Below are positions 22,741 through 30,218 of a DNA stretch of 43,091 nucleotides, piece by piece (position 1 is the stretch's first letter; the number at the start of each line of letters is the position of its first letter). Under the pieces are notes generated by a model, which ran no database searches, was not told the origin of the DNA, and worked only from the letters and a program-made list of their open reading frames with translations. The translations under genes were made by a program, and so were the position numbers. This stretch comes from a virus. Location of the stretch: positions 1-43,091 of IMG/VR virus record IMGVR_UViG_3300015360_000080; one strand, written 5' to 3'.

Positions 22741-24887
22741 ACCAAGACAAACTGCTCAAAGAGATCCGCGAGAACTTCGACTACGCGCTCGAATACTGGG
22801 CGGACATTCGCGAGCAAGGCCAGATCGACATGCGCTATATCTCCGGCGATCCATGGGACCCGAAAGAGCGGAAGATGCGCGAGACGGAAGGCCAGAAGCG
22901 CCCATGCTTGACCTTCGATGAGTTGGGGCAGTTCTGCAACGCGGCGATCAACGATGTCCGCATGAATAAGCGGGCCGTCGCGGTAGTTCCCAAGGGCAGC
23001 GGATCGGACGACAAGAGCGCCGAGTTGAGGGGGAATCTCATGCGGAACATCGAGTATGAGTCCAATGCCCAATCGGCCTACACTCGAGCATTCGAGGACG
23101 CCGTACAGCGCTCCTACGGATGGGCAAAGGTCGCTAAGCGCTACGTCTCACCTGAGAGTTTCGACCAGGAACTGAAGGTTTCCCGCGTTGCAAACCCTGA
23201 TTCAATCTTGAGCGATCCGCAGGCCAAAGAAGCCGATTGCTCCGACATGAAATGGCTGTTTGAGATCGACCGCATGAGGAAGGAAGACTTCAAAGCCATG
23301 TATCCCGATGCCGCAATTCAGGAGTTCTCATCGGAACACATTACCGCCGCGCCGAAATGGATTGGCGCTGATGATGTTCAGGTGGCGAGCTACTGGTGCG
23401 TCCACAACAAGAAACGAACACTTTACATGTTTGAGAACGAGCAAGGCGAACGGCTCCAGATGTTCTCAGATGAGTTGAAGGACCGAGGCTTAGAAGTGAA
23501 AGGGGGTGATCTGGTTGCGGGGGGGGCTGACGGCCTCCCCGTTGCGGTGGCGCGAGTCATCAACAAGCGCACCAGCGAGACGCCTGGCGTTGTCCAGTAC
23601 ATCGTTAGCGGCGTTGAGATCCTGGACGAGATTCCTTGGGATGGCGATTGCATCCCTTACGCGCCTTGCTGGGGCAAGGAGTTGTTCGTCGATTCCGGCT
23701 CCGGCTCGAAACGAATGCTCTTGTCGCTGGTTCGACTGGCGCGTGATCCGTACATGTTGTATTGCTACTACCGTTCGACGGAAGCGGAGATCATCGGACA
23801 GACGCCGAAAACACCATACATCGGGTACGAAGGCCAGTTTGAGAATCATGAGGCCGACTGGGAGAATGTCAACCGCGCACCGATTCCTTACCTCCAGGTG
23901 AAGGCAACCACGGAAGCGACCGGTACGGCTATTCTACCGCTGCCACAGCGCACCACTTATGAGCCAGCCATCCAAGCGCTTGAAGTCGGAGCGGAAGGCG
24001 CGCGGCGGGCCATCCAAGCCGCAATGGGGCTCAGCTCTCTGCCGACGGCGGCACAGCGTCAGAACCAGAAAAGCGGCGTGGCTTTAGAGCGCATCGAATC
24101 TCAACAGTCTCGCGGGTCTTACCACTTCATCGACAACTATGACCGGTTCCTCCAGCGCATGGGGACGATCATGAACGGGCTGCTCGATAAGGTCTACGAC
24201 ACTCCGCGCGAAGTCGGGATGCGCAAAGAGGACGAAACCTACGAAGTGCAGCAGATCGACGGACTGGGAGAAGGGGAGCACGGCGTCACGATCTCAACCG
24301 GACCCAGCTTCGACAGCCAGCGCGAAGAGGCTCAGAAGTTCACTGAATCGTTCGTTCAGAACCCGCAGGTGATGGGCATGGCATTACAGGCACCGGACAG
24401 CGCGGCGGCTAAAGTCGTATCGCTCGGGATCAAGATGCTGAGGCTGGGGCCGCTTGGGGATCAGATCTCAGAAGCAATACACCCACCAGAAGCAAACCCC
24501 GAGGACATCCCGCCGGAAGTGATGGCGCAAATGCAGAAGATGCAACAGGCGCTCAAGGCGATGAATGCCTATGCCGAGGCCGTTGAATCGGAGAACAAGC
24601 AGCTCAAGGATGAGCGCGAGAAAACTCTGATGGAGACGCAGAGCCGGGAACGCATCGCAGCCGAAGACAACGTGACCAAGATGCAGATCGAGCAAATGAA
24701 AATTGACTCGGTGCAGGGCATGAAGGTTGTCGATATCGGCATCCATTCGCTCCACAAAAAGATTGATGTTCTGAACGCGCAAGCGCAGCAGGACGCAACC
24801 CAAGTCCACCAACAGTCTATGGCGGCGGAAGCCCGCGTGGCTGAGGCGGAAGCTCAACAGCAAGCGGCTACTGAAACTCAACAGTAG
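22737..24887 (+). CDS. Portal protein (P22 gp1-like)
   Basis: The 716-residue portal forms the dodecameric ring through which DNA enters and leaves the head. It resembles P22 gp1 (725 residues). Landmarks are the N-terminal YRYISG-type segment (DMRYISGDPWDP), KRPCLTFDELGQF with NAAINDVRMNKRAV near 60-90, and YRSTEAEIIGQTPKTPYIG near 355. A long, Gln/Ala/Glu-rich C-terminal helix corresponds to the barrel. ATG at 22737 is chosen over an ATG six codons earlier because of AAGGA upstream and the ATGA overlap with the zinc-ribbon gene. Confidence 0.92.
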   Translation: MNQDKLLKEIRENFDYALEYWADIREQGQIDMRYISGDPWDPKERKMRETEGQKRPCLTFDELGQFCNAAINDVRMNKRAVAVVPKGSGSDDKSAELRGNLMRNIEYESNAQSAYTRAFEDAVQRSYGWAKVAKRYVSPESFDQELKVSRVANPDSILSDPQAKEADCSDMKWLFEIDRMRKEDFKAMYPDAAIQEFSSEHITAAPKWIGADDVQVASYWCVHNKKRTLYMFENEQGERLQMFSDELKDRGLEVKGGDLVAGGADGLPVAVARVINKRTSETPGVVQYIVSGVEILDEIPWDGDCIPYAPCWGKELFVDSGSGSKRMLLSLVRLARDPYMLYCYYRSTEAEIIGQTPKTPYIGYEGQFENHEADWENVNRAPIPYLQVKATTEATGTAILPLPQRTTYEPAIQALEVGAEGARRAIQAAMGLSSLPTAAQRQNQKSGVALERIESQQSRGSYHFIDNYDRFLQRMGTIMNGLLDKVYDTPREVGMRKEDETYEVQQIDGLGEGEHGVTISTGPSFDSQREEAQKFTESFVQNPQVMGMALQAPDSAAAKVVSLGIKMLRLGPLGDQISEAIHPPEANPEDIPPEVMAQMQKMQQALKAMNAYAEAVESENKQLKDEREKTLMETQSRERIAAEDNVTKMQIEQMKIDSVQGMKVVDIGIHSLHKKIDVLNAQAQQDATQVHQQSMAAEARVAEAEAQQQAATETQQ

Positions 24888-24930
24888 CCAAAACACTTTT
24901 CTATTTACTTCCATATAAGAAGGGCTTATC

Positions 24931-25926
24931 ATGTCAACAGACGCCAACATAGTTGCGGAATCGTCACCCGCAGTAGCAGAAGTTGTAGAAGCTGAACCGC
25001 TCCCGATGGAGCAATGGAGTGAGACGCAGAGGGACGCATATTTCCTCAGCGGAAAACTCCCAGAGTCGAAACCAGCGGAATCGACAACCGCAAAAGATGA
25101 ACCCGTAGAGGATACGCAAGACGCATCCACGAAGCCGGAATCGGGAACCGGAACAACCCCAAAGGCAAAGAGCGCGGACACCCGCAAAGCTCAATTAGCC
25201 GATGACATTCAGGACCTGCTGAATCAACGGAAGCAATTGAGAGCGGAACTGGAAGCTGAGAAGTCCGCCAAAGCCCCTCCCAAACAGGAAGCAAAGGCAC
25301 AGGAACCGCCTGCCCGTCCACGGCTCGAGAACTTTGAAACGTTTGAGCAGTACGAGGAAGCCCGCGACGGGTTCGCCGAAGATTTAGCCGATTTCAAGGT
25401 TCAGGCCGCGCTATCGAAGGCAAGGGCTGAAGATGCCGAGAAACTGGCCAAGGCTGAATCGGAACGCAAGTCGGCTGAGATCCGTGACACCTGGGACAAA
25501 CGGGTAAAGGCATTTGAGCAGGGCGCGGCGGACTTCAAGGACGTTGCCTACTCGAAAGACATCAGAGTTACCGATGAGATGGCCTACTTGATCCGTGAGT
25601 CCGATGTCGGGCCGGAACTGCTTTACCACCTGGGGAAAAACGCAGAACTTGCATCAGAGCTGGCGGGAATGCCTCCGCTGAAGCTCGCAAAAGAAATAGC
25701 GAAGCTCGAAATTCAAATCGAGAAGCCGCAAGATCCGAAGAAGAATCCAGTTGATGGGCTCTTCAAGCCGAAGCTGGTCACCAATGCAGGACCGCCGGCG
25801 CGGGAACTGGCCGGGAACGCAACAGCGGTAGCGGACCCGATCAAGGCGGCAATCGACGCGGGCGACTTCGCAACTTACAAACATTTAACCGACGCGAAAG
25901 AAATCGCGCTCAGAAAACAAGGGTAA
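24931..25926 (+). CDS. Scaffolding protein (P22 gp8-like)
   Basis: A 331-residue, highly charged and mainly helical protein between portal and coat genes, as in P22 (gp8, about 303 residues). Features are a disordered acidic N-terminal third, a coiled coil near 85-125 (LLNQRKQLRAELEAEK), a helical middle and a helical C-terminal end with basic residues (HLTDAKEIALRKQG) where gp8 binds coat protein. It would direct procapsid assembly and leave before packaging. A GAAGGG ribosome site lies upstream. Confidence 0.85.
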   Translation: MSTDANIVAESSPAVAEVVEAEPLPMEQWSETQRDAYFLSGKLPESKPAESTTAKDEPVEDTQDASTKPESGTGTTPKAKSADTRKAQLADDIQDLLNQRKQLRAELEAEKSAKAPPKQEAKAQEPPARPRLENFETFEQYEEARDGFAEDLADFKVQAALSKARAEDAEKLAKAESERKSAEIRDTWDKRVKAFEQGAADFKDVAYSKDIRVTDEMAYLIRESDVGPELLYHLGKNAELASELAGMPPLKLAKEIAKLEIQIEKPQDPKKNPVDGLFKPKLVTNAGPPARELAGNATAVADPIKAAIDAGDFATYKHLTDAKEIALRKQG

Positions 25927-25929
25927 TCA

Positions 25930-27159
25930 GTGGCAAATACATTTCTAAACGTTGACTGGCTAGCGATGGAATCTCTTCGCATCCTGTCCAATCAACTCGT
26001 GGTAGCGGAAACCTTCAACACCGACTACAACAAAGAGTTCACCAAGCAGTTCGCCGTGGGCGAAAGCGTGCGGGTGAAGAATCCTCAGCGCTTCACAATC
26101 CGCGAAGGTCTCGGATACACTCCGCAAGCCCTCGACCGCAACTACACCACCGTCGCGTGTGATCAGATCTTCGGCATCGACTTCGAGTGGGATTCGGCGG
26201 AAGAAGCATTGAAGCTCGAACGCGGCCAAGAGATGATCCGCAAGGAATACATCGAACCGGCCATGTGCCAGCTCGCTCAGGAAATCGACTCGCGCGCGGC
26301 ATCATGGGCCTATTACAACACCAACAACATCGTTGGCATCCTCGGCACCAATCCCACCAACACCGATATCGCCCAGTCCGCACGGCAACGACTCATGGAG
26401 AATGCTTGCCCTCCCGGCGATCTTCGCATGATCGTCTCGCCTGGCACCGAAAGCGGCATCGTCAACGGCTCAACCACGATCTTCAATCCCACTTCGGAAA
26501 TTTCCCGGCAGTACAAGGAAGGCTCGATGGGCCGCGCCCGTGGCTTTGACTGGTACTCCTCGATGTCGCTGTACAACCATACATCTGGCACCTGGGCGGG
26601 CACGGTGGAAGTAACCACGGGCGGGACGGGTGGAAGCTCCCAGATCCTGACGGCCACCACGAACGACACCTTTAAGCGTGGTGACGTGTTCACCATCGCT
26701 GGCGTCAACAACGTAAACCCCAAGACGCGCCGATCCACCGGATCGCTGAAGCAGTTCGTCATCACGCAGGACGTGATTTCAGCGGCCAGCGCCGCGACGA
26801 TCAACTTCCTGCCTGCCATCGTTGGACCCGGCAGCCAGTATCAGAACGTCGATGCTTTGCCTGCAACCGGCGCGGATTTGACGCTGATGCCTGGCACCAC
26901 CTCGCCCAATGCCAAAACCGGAGTTCAGGGCCTTGCCATCCACAAGGACGCATTCGCCCTTGTCGGTGTGAAGCTCGAACTGCCCACGGCGGTCGAACTC
27001 AAGTCGCAGGCTCGCGATCCAAAGACTGGATTGAGCATCCGATTCATCCGTCAGTTCGATGCAATCCAATCGAAGATGGTCAACCGCTTTGACGTGTTGC
27101 TTGGTTTCGGCAACCTGTACCCGGACAATTGCGCTGTTCGCATCATGTCCAGCACCTAG
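25930..27159 (+). CDS. Major capsid (coat) protein, P22 gp5-like, GTG start
   Basis: The 409-residue protein is recognisable as a P22-type coat protein (gp5, 430 residues; HK97 fold with an extra beta domain). Landmarks are NVDWLAMESLRILSNQL, EFTKQFAVGESVRVKNPQRF, QIFGIDFEWDS, EIDSRAASWAYYNTNNIVG and GSMGRARGFDWYSSMSL near 195-211. A Thr/Gly-rich beta insert near 215-275 follows and likely matches the I-domain region. The start is GTG 4 bases after the scaffold stop; AAGGG lies within the scaffold end. Confidence 0.95.
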   Translation: MANTFLNVDWLAMESLRILSNQLVVAETFNTDYNKEFTKQFAVGESVRVKNPQRFTIREGLGYTPQALDRNYTTVACDQIFGIDFEWDSAEEALKLERGQEMIRKEYIEPAMCQLAQEIDSRAASWAYYNTNNIVGILGTNPTNTDIAQSARQRLMENACPPGDLRMIVSPGTESGIVNGSTTIFNPTSEISRQYKEGSMGRARGFDWYSSMSLYNHTSGTWAGTVEVTTGGTGGSSQILTATTNDTFKRGDVFTIAGVNNVNPKTRRSTGSLKQFVITQDVISAASAATINFLPAIVGPGSQYQNVDALPATGADLTLMPGTTSPNAKTGVQGLAIHKDAFALVGVKLELPTAVELKSQARDPKTGLSIRFIRQFDAIQSKMVNRFDVLLGFGNLYPDNCAVRIMSST

Positions 27160-27191
27160 GCATAGAGAAAGAAACAGAACAGGAATCACCC

Positions 27192-27914
27192 ATGACCAAT
27201 TTTAAGAATCTTTTTGCAATCGTCGCTTTGATGCTTGTGCCCTTGATCGGGGCACAGGCACAGACGGCGCTAACCCAAACCACGCTTTCGGCGGCTGTCA
27301 CCAGCACGACCGATACTTTCACGGTCGTATCGGCAACCGGGATCTCAGCCAACATCAACCTGTACATCATTGACAAAGGCCATGTGCTGGGGGAACTGGT
27401 TACCGTTCGCTCTGTCTCTGGCACCACGCTCAAGGTGAATAGGGGCGGCGGCTTCCAGCGGGATCACGTTACCGGCTCTCTCGTTGTTATTGCGCCGGTC
27501 GCGTCGGCATTCAAGAGTCACAACCCTTACGGCTCCTGTACCGGGTCGGCTACTGGCTATGCGCCGTGGATCAACACCACGACGGGTGAGCAGTGGCTAT
27601 GCTCCAGCGTCACCGGTGGATGGGTCCCAGGATTCGGCAACTCTAACCCGAAGTCTCCCACTGTGGCCGTAGCGTCCGCGGCTGGCACCATCACGCCTAG
27701 CGGTCCTCTCTTTCACGTCACAGGCACGGCGGCGATCACTGGCTTCGTCATCCCAATCGGCTACACTGGCGGCGGATTCTGCATCATCCCTGATGGAGCA
27801 TTCACCACAACCAACGCCACGAACATCGCCATTGCATCCACCGGGGTAGTTTCGCAGCTGCTCTGTTATGGCTATGATCCGGCGGCGACCAAGCCGTTCT
27901 TCCCCACCTACTAA
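27192..27914 (+). CDS. Exported Ig-like protein after the coat gene
   Basis: The 240-residue protein starts with a Sec signal peptide: a Lys-containing N-region, a hydrophobic core FAIVALMLVPLIG and a probable cut AQA|QT after residue 23. The mature part is Thr/Ser/Val-rich beta with a module VTVRSVSGTTLKVNRGG near 70-87 and two Cys pairs. ATG 27192 has AGGAA upstream; an earlier ATG at 27129 lies inside the coat gene. A signal peptide on a gene in the head module is unusual, since decoration proteins act in the cytoplasm. It might remodel the host surface. A strong terminator follows. Confidence 0.7.
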   Translation: MTNFKNLFAIVALMLVPLIGAQAQTALTQTTLSAAVTSTTDTFTVVSATGISANINLYIIDKGHVLGELVTVRSVSGTTLKVNRGGGFQRDHVTGSLVVIAPVASAFKSHNPYGSCTGSATGYAPWINTTTGEQWLCSSVTGGWVPGFGNSNPKSPTVAVASAAGTITPSGPLFHVTGTAAITGFVIPIGYTGGGFCIIPDGAFTTTNATNIAIASTGVVSQLLCYGYDPAATKPFFPTY

Positions 27915-27931
27915 CCCACCACGCAATCACA

Positions 27932-27964
27932 AAAGGGCCTCTGCTTTGGTGGAGGCCCTTTTTA
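27932..27964 (+). terminator. Rho-independent terminator of the late operon
   Basis: A stem GGGCCTC (27936-27942) with GAGGCCC (27953-27959), extended by A-T pairs, has a 10-base loop and is followed by T5. It lies 17 bases after the last structural gene. Confidence 0.92.
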
Positions 27965-27980
27965 CAGAAAGAAGGAATCC

Positions 27981-28139
27981 ATGGAGTATCCAAAATGGGT
28001 GAGAAGCCCAATCGACGGGGTGAAGGTCTTATGTAAAGACGTTCAGGCGGAAGTGAACCTTCTGGACCTGGCACCACCGAAAGCACAGGAATCGCCGAAA
28101 GAAGAGAAGATCAAGAAGCCGAAACGGGGCGGTCAGTAA
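27981..28139 (+). CDS. Small acidic/basic phage protein (52 aa)
   Basis: A 52-residue protein: an N-terminal MEYPKWVRSPIDGVKVLCKD resembles small proteins found near phage head genes, an acidic middle (VQAEVNLLDLAPP) follows, and a Lys-rich tail ends it. AAGGA lies 6 bases before the ATG. It sits just after the late terminator, so read-through or a nearby promoter is needed. The function is unknown. Confidence 0.7.
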   Translation: MEYPKWVRSPIDGVKVLCKDVQAEVNLLDLAPPKAQESPKEEKIKKPKRGGQ

Positions 28140-28238
28140 TGGCCGCAACTGATAGTCATTCAGATCTACATTCTCTTTGCTGAACGTGATGTCGGCTACA
28201 GTGGAACCGACTGGAACGTACGGTCCCGCGAACCTCAG

Positions 28239-28262
28239 GCCCCTACGCTACGGCGTGGGGGC
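28239..28262 (+). ncRNA. 10-bp hairpin with UACG tetraloop
   Basis: GCCCCTACGC pairs with GCGTGGGGGC over 10 bp (one T-G), closed by C-UACG-G, an extra-stable UNCG loop on the plus strand only. No T-tract follows, so it is not a classical terminator. It lies in a 233-base gap between convergent small genes (28139 and 28373) and is preceded by a weaker hairpin at 28202-28226. It may block 3' exonucleases or be part of an RNA. Confidence 0.6.
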
Positions 28263-28372
28263 TTCGCTATTTGCGGTTCAGTGCTTCGATAGGGCCAAGA
28301 AACCCACGCGACCCTCCAAACGATCACTATGGGCATACAAAGAACAGCCATAGTCGGCTCTGTCCTGATCTG

Positions 28373-28522
28373 CTAAGGCTTTTGACTCTCAAGCCAATCG
28401 GCAAAGAGTTCAAGCAGCAACCCTTGGAATTTGTAACCCCTGCGCTTCATATACGGGGACGCCTCAGCGACGAGATCCAAGGGGATTTTGACCGATTGCC
28501 GAGATAGTTCATTTTCAGGCAT
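28373..28522 (-). CDS. Ribbon-helix-helix (Arc/Mnt-like) repressor, leftward
   Basis: A minus-strand gene of 49 residues. QSVKIPLDL near residues 9-17 is the beta strand expected to enter the major groove as a dimer, and two amphipathic helices (VAEASPYMKRRG and QGLLLELFADWLES) follow. This is the size and order of Arc (53 residues). It diverges from the plus-strand RHH gene at 28595 across a 72-base gap with palindromes, like the mnt-arc pair of P22 immI. The fold call comes from pattern recognition of a short protein. Confidence 0.65.
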   Translation of the reverse strand: MPENELSRQSVKIPLDLVAEASPYMKRRGYKFQGLLLELFADWLESQKP

Positions 28523-28541
28523 TTGCAAACTTTCTTTTTTG

Positions 28542-28579
28542 AAATGCGCATTTGGCTATTGCGCAAATGCACATTTGCG
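28542..28579. promoter_or_regulatory. Two palindromic operators between divergent RHH genes
   Basis: AAATGCGCATTT at 28542-28553 is a perfect 12-bp palindrome. CGCAAATGCACATTTGCG at 28562-28579 is a perfect 8+8 inverted repeat with a 2-base centre. A further related half, GCATTTGC, is at 28519-28526 over the minus-strand start codon. The shared element GCAAATG is a good candidate recognition site for the flanking RHH proteins. Confidence 0.7.
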
Positions 28580-28587
28580 TTTAATAT
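28559..28587 (+). promoter_or_regulatory. Putative promoter of the rightward RHH gene (possibly leaderless)
   Basis: TTGCGC (28559-28564) and TAATAT (28582-28587) are separated by 17 bases, and the larger palindrome covers the spacer. Transcription would begin at about 28594-28595, which is the ATG of the RHH gene. No ribosome site precedes that ATG, so a leaderless mRNA is suggested. Confidence 0.45.
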
Positions 28588-28594
28588 CTAACCA

Positions 28595-28804
28595 ATGAGT
28601 CAATCAAACAACCAAGCAAGCAGTGTATCGCAGGAGCTTTGCGCCCTGAACTTTCGCGTCCCGGTCGAATTGAACGTGCGGCTCGAAATCAAGGTCGCCC
28701 GGTTGCGAACCACAAAACAAGAAATCGTCCGTTCGGCACTTGAGCAATGGCTCGACCGGGCAGACATTGAAGCAGATATCAAGGAGGGGAATACACATGT
28801 CTAA
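28595..28804 (+). CDS. Ribbon-helix-helix (CopG/Arc-like) regulator, rightward
   Basis: A 69-residue protein. LNFRVPVEL at about 18-26 is the DNA-contacting strand, followed by helices VRLEIKVARLRT and KQEIVRSALEQWLDRA, the typical RHH order. The C-terminal tail is acidic. It is preceded by palindromic operators and a probable promoter. Its end overlaps the next gene by 8 bases, and GGAGG for that gene lies inside it. It probably represses its own promoter, the opposing gene, or both. Confidence 0.75.
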   Translation: MSQSNNQASSVSQELCALNFRVPVELNVRLEIKVARLRTTKQEIVRSALEQWLDRADIEADIKEGNTHV

Positions 28805-29069
28805 GGTCATAAGCATTGATCGTGAATCCGACGCCACGATTGAGCAAGCGATGCAGCGGCAACTTGCTGTAGATGCACGGGAAAAGACTCGCGCGGTTCT
28901 GGAGCGGGAGCGGCTGCGGCATTCGATCCCAAAAATCGTGACGCGAACCAAGGTGGGCTATCTGGCTGTAAGTGGGATGCTGTACAGCTACATTGATTAT
29001 CCGCGACTGGAGGCTGATCTGAAGCGTCTGCGGTGCGTGAACACTGGCCGGGAAAGGCGGGCGGCATGA
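28797..29069 (+). CDS. Hypothetical protein (90 aa) coupled to RHH regulator
   Basis: A 90-residue basic helical protein. An acidic N-terminal helix (SDATIEQAMQRQLAVDAREK) is followed by a basic one (RAVLERERLRHSIPK) and a C-terminal part with GYLAVSGMLYSYIDYPRLEA, which may form a small winged or hairpin fold. AAGGAGGGGA precedes ATG 28797, a very strong ribosome site, so the earlier in-frame ATG at 28740 is rejected. A DNA-binding or anti-repressor role is possible from context only. Confidence 0.65.
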   Translation: MSKVISIDRESDATIEQAMQRQLAVDAREKTRAVLERERLRHSIPKIVTRTKVGYLAVSGMLYSYIDYPRLEADLKRLRCVNTGRERRAA

Positions 29070-29209
29070 ACTTCGATCAGAGGATGTTCCTGTTGATGCG
29101 CCTTAACGCGGCGATGAAGGTTCAACGGCGGATTGACCGAATGGCAATGGGAGCCACCGCGATTGCTGTTGGAGTGGCCTTAGCATTCATGATGGCGAAT
29201 CTACCCTAG
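29066..29209 (+). CDS. Small single-span membrane protein (47 aa)
   Basis: A 47-residue product, ATGA-coupled to the previous gene. The first 27 residues are a basic, Met-rich amphipathic helix (LMRLNAAMKVQRRIDRMAMG). The last 20 are a transmembrane span (ATAIAVGVALAFMMANL) ending at the C-terminus, so it is tail-anchored with its N-terminus in the cytoplasm. The family is unknown. A long hairpin starts 8 bases after the stop. Confidence 0.6.
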   Translation: MNFDQRMFLLMRLNAAMKVQRRIDRMAMGATAIAVGVALAFMMANLP

Positions 29210-29216
29210 TGGACGC

Positions 29217-29315
29217 CGCTGGGTGCTCTGGGCATTCTGATCGCAGGATGTCCGCACGACAGAGCACCCAGCGATCTGTACTAGACAGATTTCCCGCATG
29301 GCGGCGGGATTAGCT
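29217..29315 (+). ncRNA. Structured intergenic RNA candidate (three hairpins)
   Basis: Three consecutive inverted repeats are seen. A 14-bp perfect stem (29217-29230 with 29260-29273) has an inner 7-bp hairpin CATTCTG/CAGGATG closed by ATCG. A short ATCTGT/ACAGAT hairpin follows, then TCCCGC/GCGGGA. An intrinsic terminator follows at 29334. There is no coding frame on either strand. It could be a small RNA, a 3' stability structure or a protein-binding site on DNA. Confidence 0.5.
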
Positions 29316-29333
29316 TTGTGAAGACGTTTCTTC

Positions 29334-29372
29334 CCGTGCCGACGGTTGCATCCATAGTTGGCACGGTTTTTT
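29334..29372 (+). terminator. Rho-independent terminator after regulatory island
   Basis: CCGTGCC (29334-29340) pairs with GGCACGG (29360-29366) over 7 bp with a 19-base loop, followed by T6. It isolates the RHH island from the next operon, which must have its own promoter in the 82 bases before 29455. Confidence 0.85.
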
Positions 29373-29454
29373 CCCCTCGACTGAGGACTAGCGATCTGGA
29401 GCCTGCACCATCCAGCCGCGTTGTGTACTACCGGTGCGCTAAAAAGGTGCATTT

Positions 29455-29817
29455 ATGCTTGTTCTCGAATATTCCGCATGGCGATACCCTCCAGAGCCTA
29501 ACCCCAAGGACAAAAGCGGCGAGTGCCCGCACTGCAAAACAGCTCACCACCACGGCAAAGACGAAGGCTTCAGGGCTCAAGCATGCGCTTGCGCCAGCCT
29601 GGAAGGCTACGAGTGCGACAACCAGGTGTGCGACCAATGTACTGAGTGCGAAAAATGCAAGCAGCGGGCGTGCTCGGACTGTATGGGCTACACTCGCTTC
29701 GGCGGGATGCTGTGGAGGCTGTGTTGCATCTGCCTCGCCGATCACGTCGCGGAAGTAAATGCGGGCGCGGAGAAGGCGGCTAAGGCTGTCAAGGATTCTA
29801 TGCGGGGCGCTGCATGA
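29455..29817 (+). CDS. Cys-rich, multi-zinc-binding protein (120 aa)
   Basis: A 120-residue protein with about 15 Cys in paired motifs: CPHCKTAHHH near 24, ACAC near 44, then CDQC, CEKC and CSDC between 58 and 75, and CCIC near 90. It probably holds three or more zinc ions in a treble-clef or B-box-like array. The C-terminal 25 residues are an Ala/Lys helix. It opens the operon. The family is not recognised, and the function may be protein or nucleic acid binding. Confidence 0.7.
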   Translation: MLVLEYSAWRYPPEPNPKDKSGECPHCKTAHHHGKDEGFRAQACACASLEGYECDNQVCDQCTECEKCKQRACSDCMGYTRFGGMLWRLCCICLADHVAEVNAGAEKAAKAVKDSMRGAA

Positions 29818-30218
29818 ATCGCAACTGGTTTGCGACGCTCAACGATGGGCCGGACGCTCATCGCCATGTTTCCCGTATTGATCTGATTAGGCCCTGTGCC
29901 GGCGAGCCTGATCGCTTCCTCGCCTACCTGTCGAATGATGAGGTGTACTCCATCAGCAAGACCGAACGCGACCGGATCATTGGCCGGATGCCAGCGCCGG
30001 ATTACTCCGCTCCGCAAAAACTCAGACCGATGGTCGAGCTGTCAAAGGCCAACGGATTGGTTTTGCTGTATGGGGGCGGATGGGCAGGATGTGAGATTGG
30101 GCGGTGGTCGGATATTCCTGACTGGGGACCAGCAATCGAAACTTTCCCGGGCAACTTTATATCATTCAGGTGTTTCACTGGATGGCTGCCCGTCCCGAAA
30201 GCGGCCGCCAATGCCTAA
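29814..30218 (+). CDS. Hypothetical protein (134 aa)
   Basis: A 134-residue protein, ATGA-coupled to the Cys-rich gene. The N-terminal half is mixed alpha/beta (SRIDLIRPCAGEPDRFLAYL), and the C-terminal half is Gly/Trp-rich with LVLLYGGGWAGCEIGRW. The latter looks like a compact beta domain. No membrane segment or known motif is seen. Confidence 0.6.
   Translation: MNRNWFATLNDGPDAHRHVSRIDLIRPCAGEPDRFLAYLSNDEVYSISKTERDRIIGRMPAPDYSAPQKLRPMVELSKANGLVLLYGGGWAGCEIGRWSDIPDWGPAIETFPGNFISFRCFTGWLPVPKAAANA

Noticed and set aside
24468-25187. Minus-strand frame (239 codons) opposite portal end and scaffold start
   Set aside because: Leu/Phe/Arg shadow of coiled-coil codons, crossing two real genes.
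28271-28507. Plus-strand frame (78 codons) in the regulatory island
   Set aside because: Opposite the RHH gene on the minus strand, with no ribosome site and low-quality composition.
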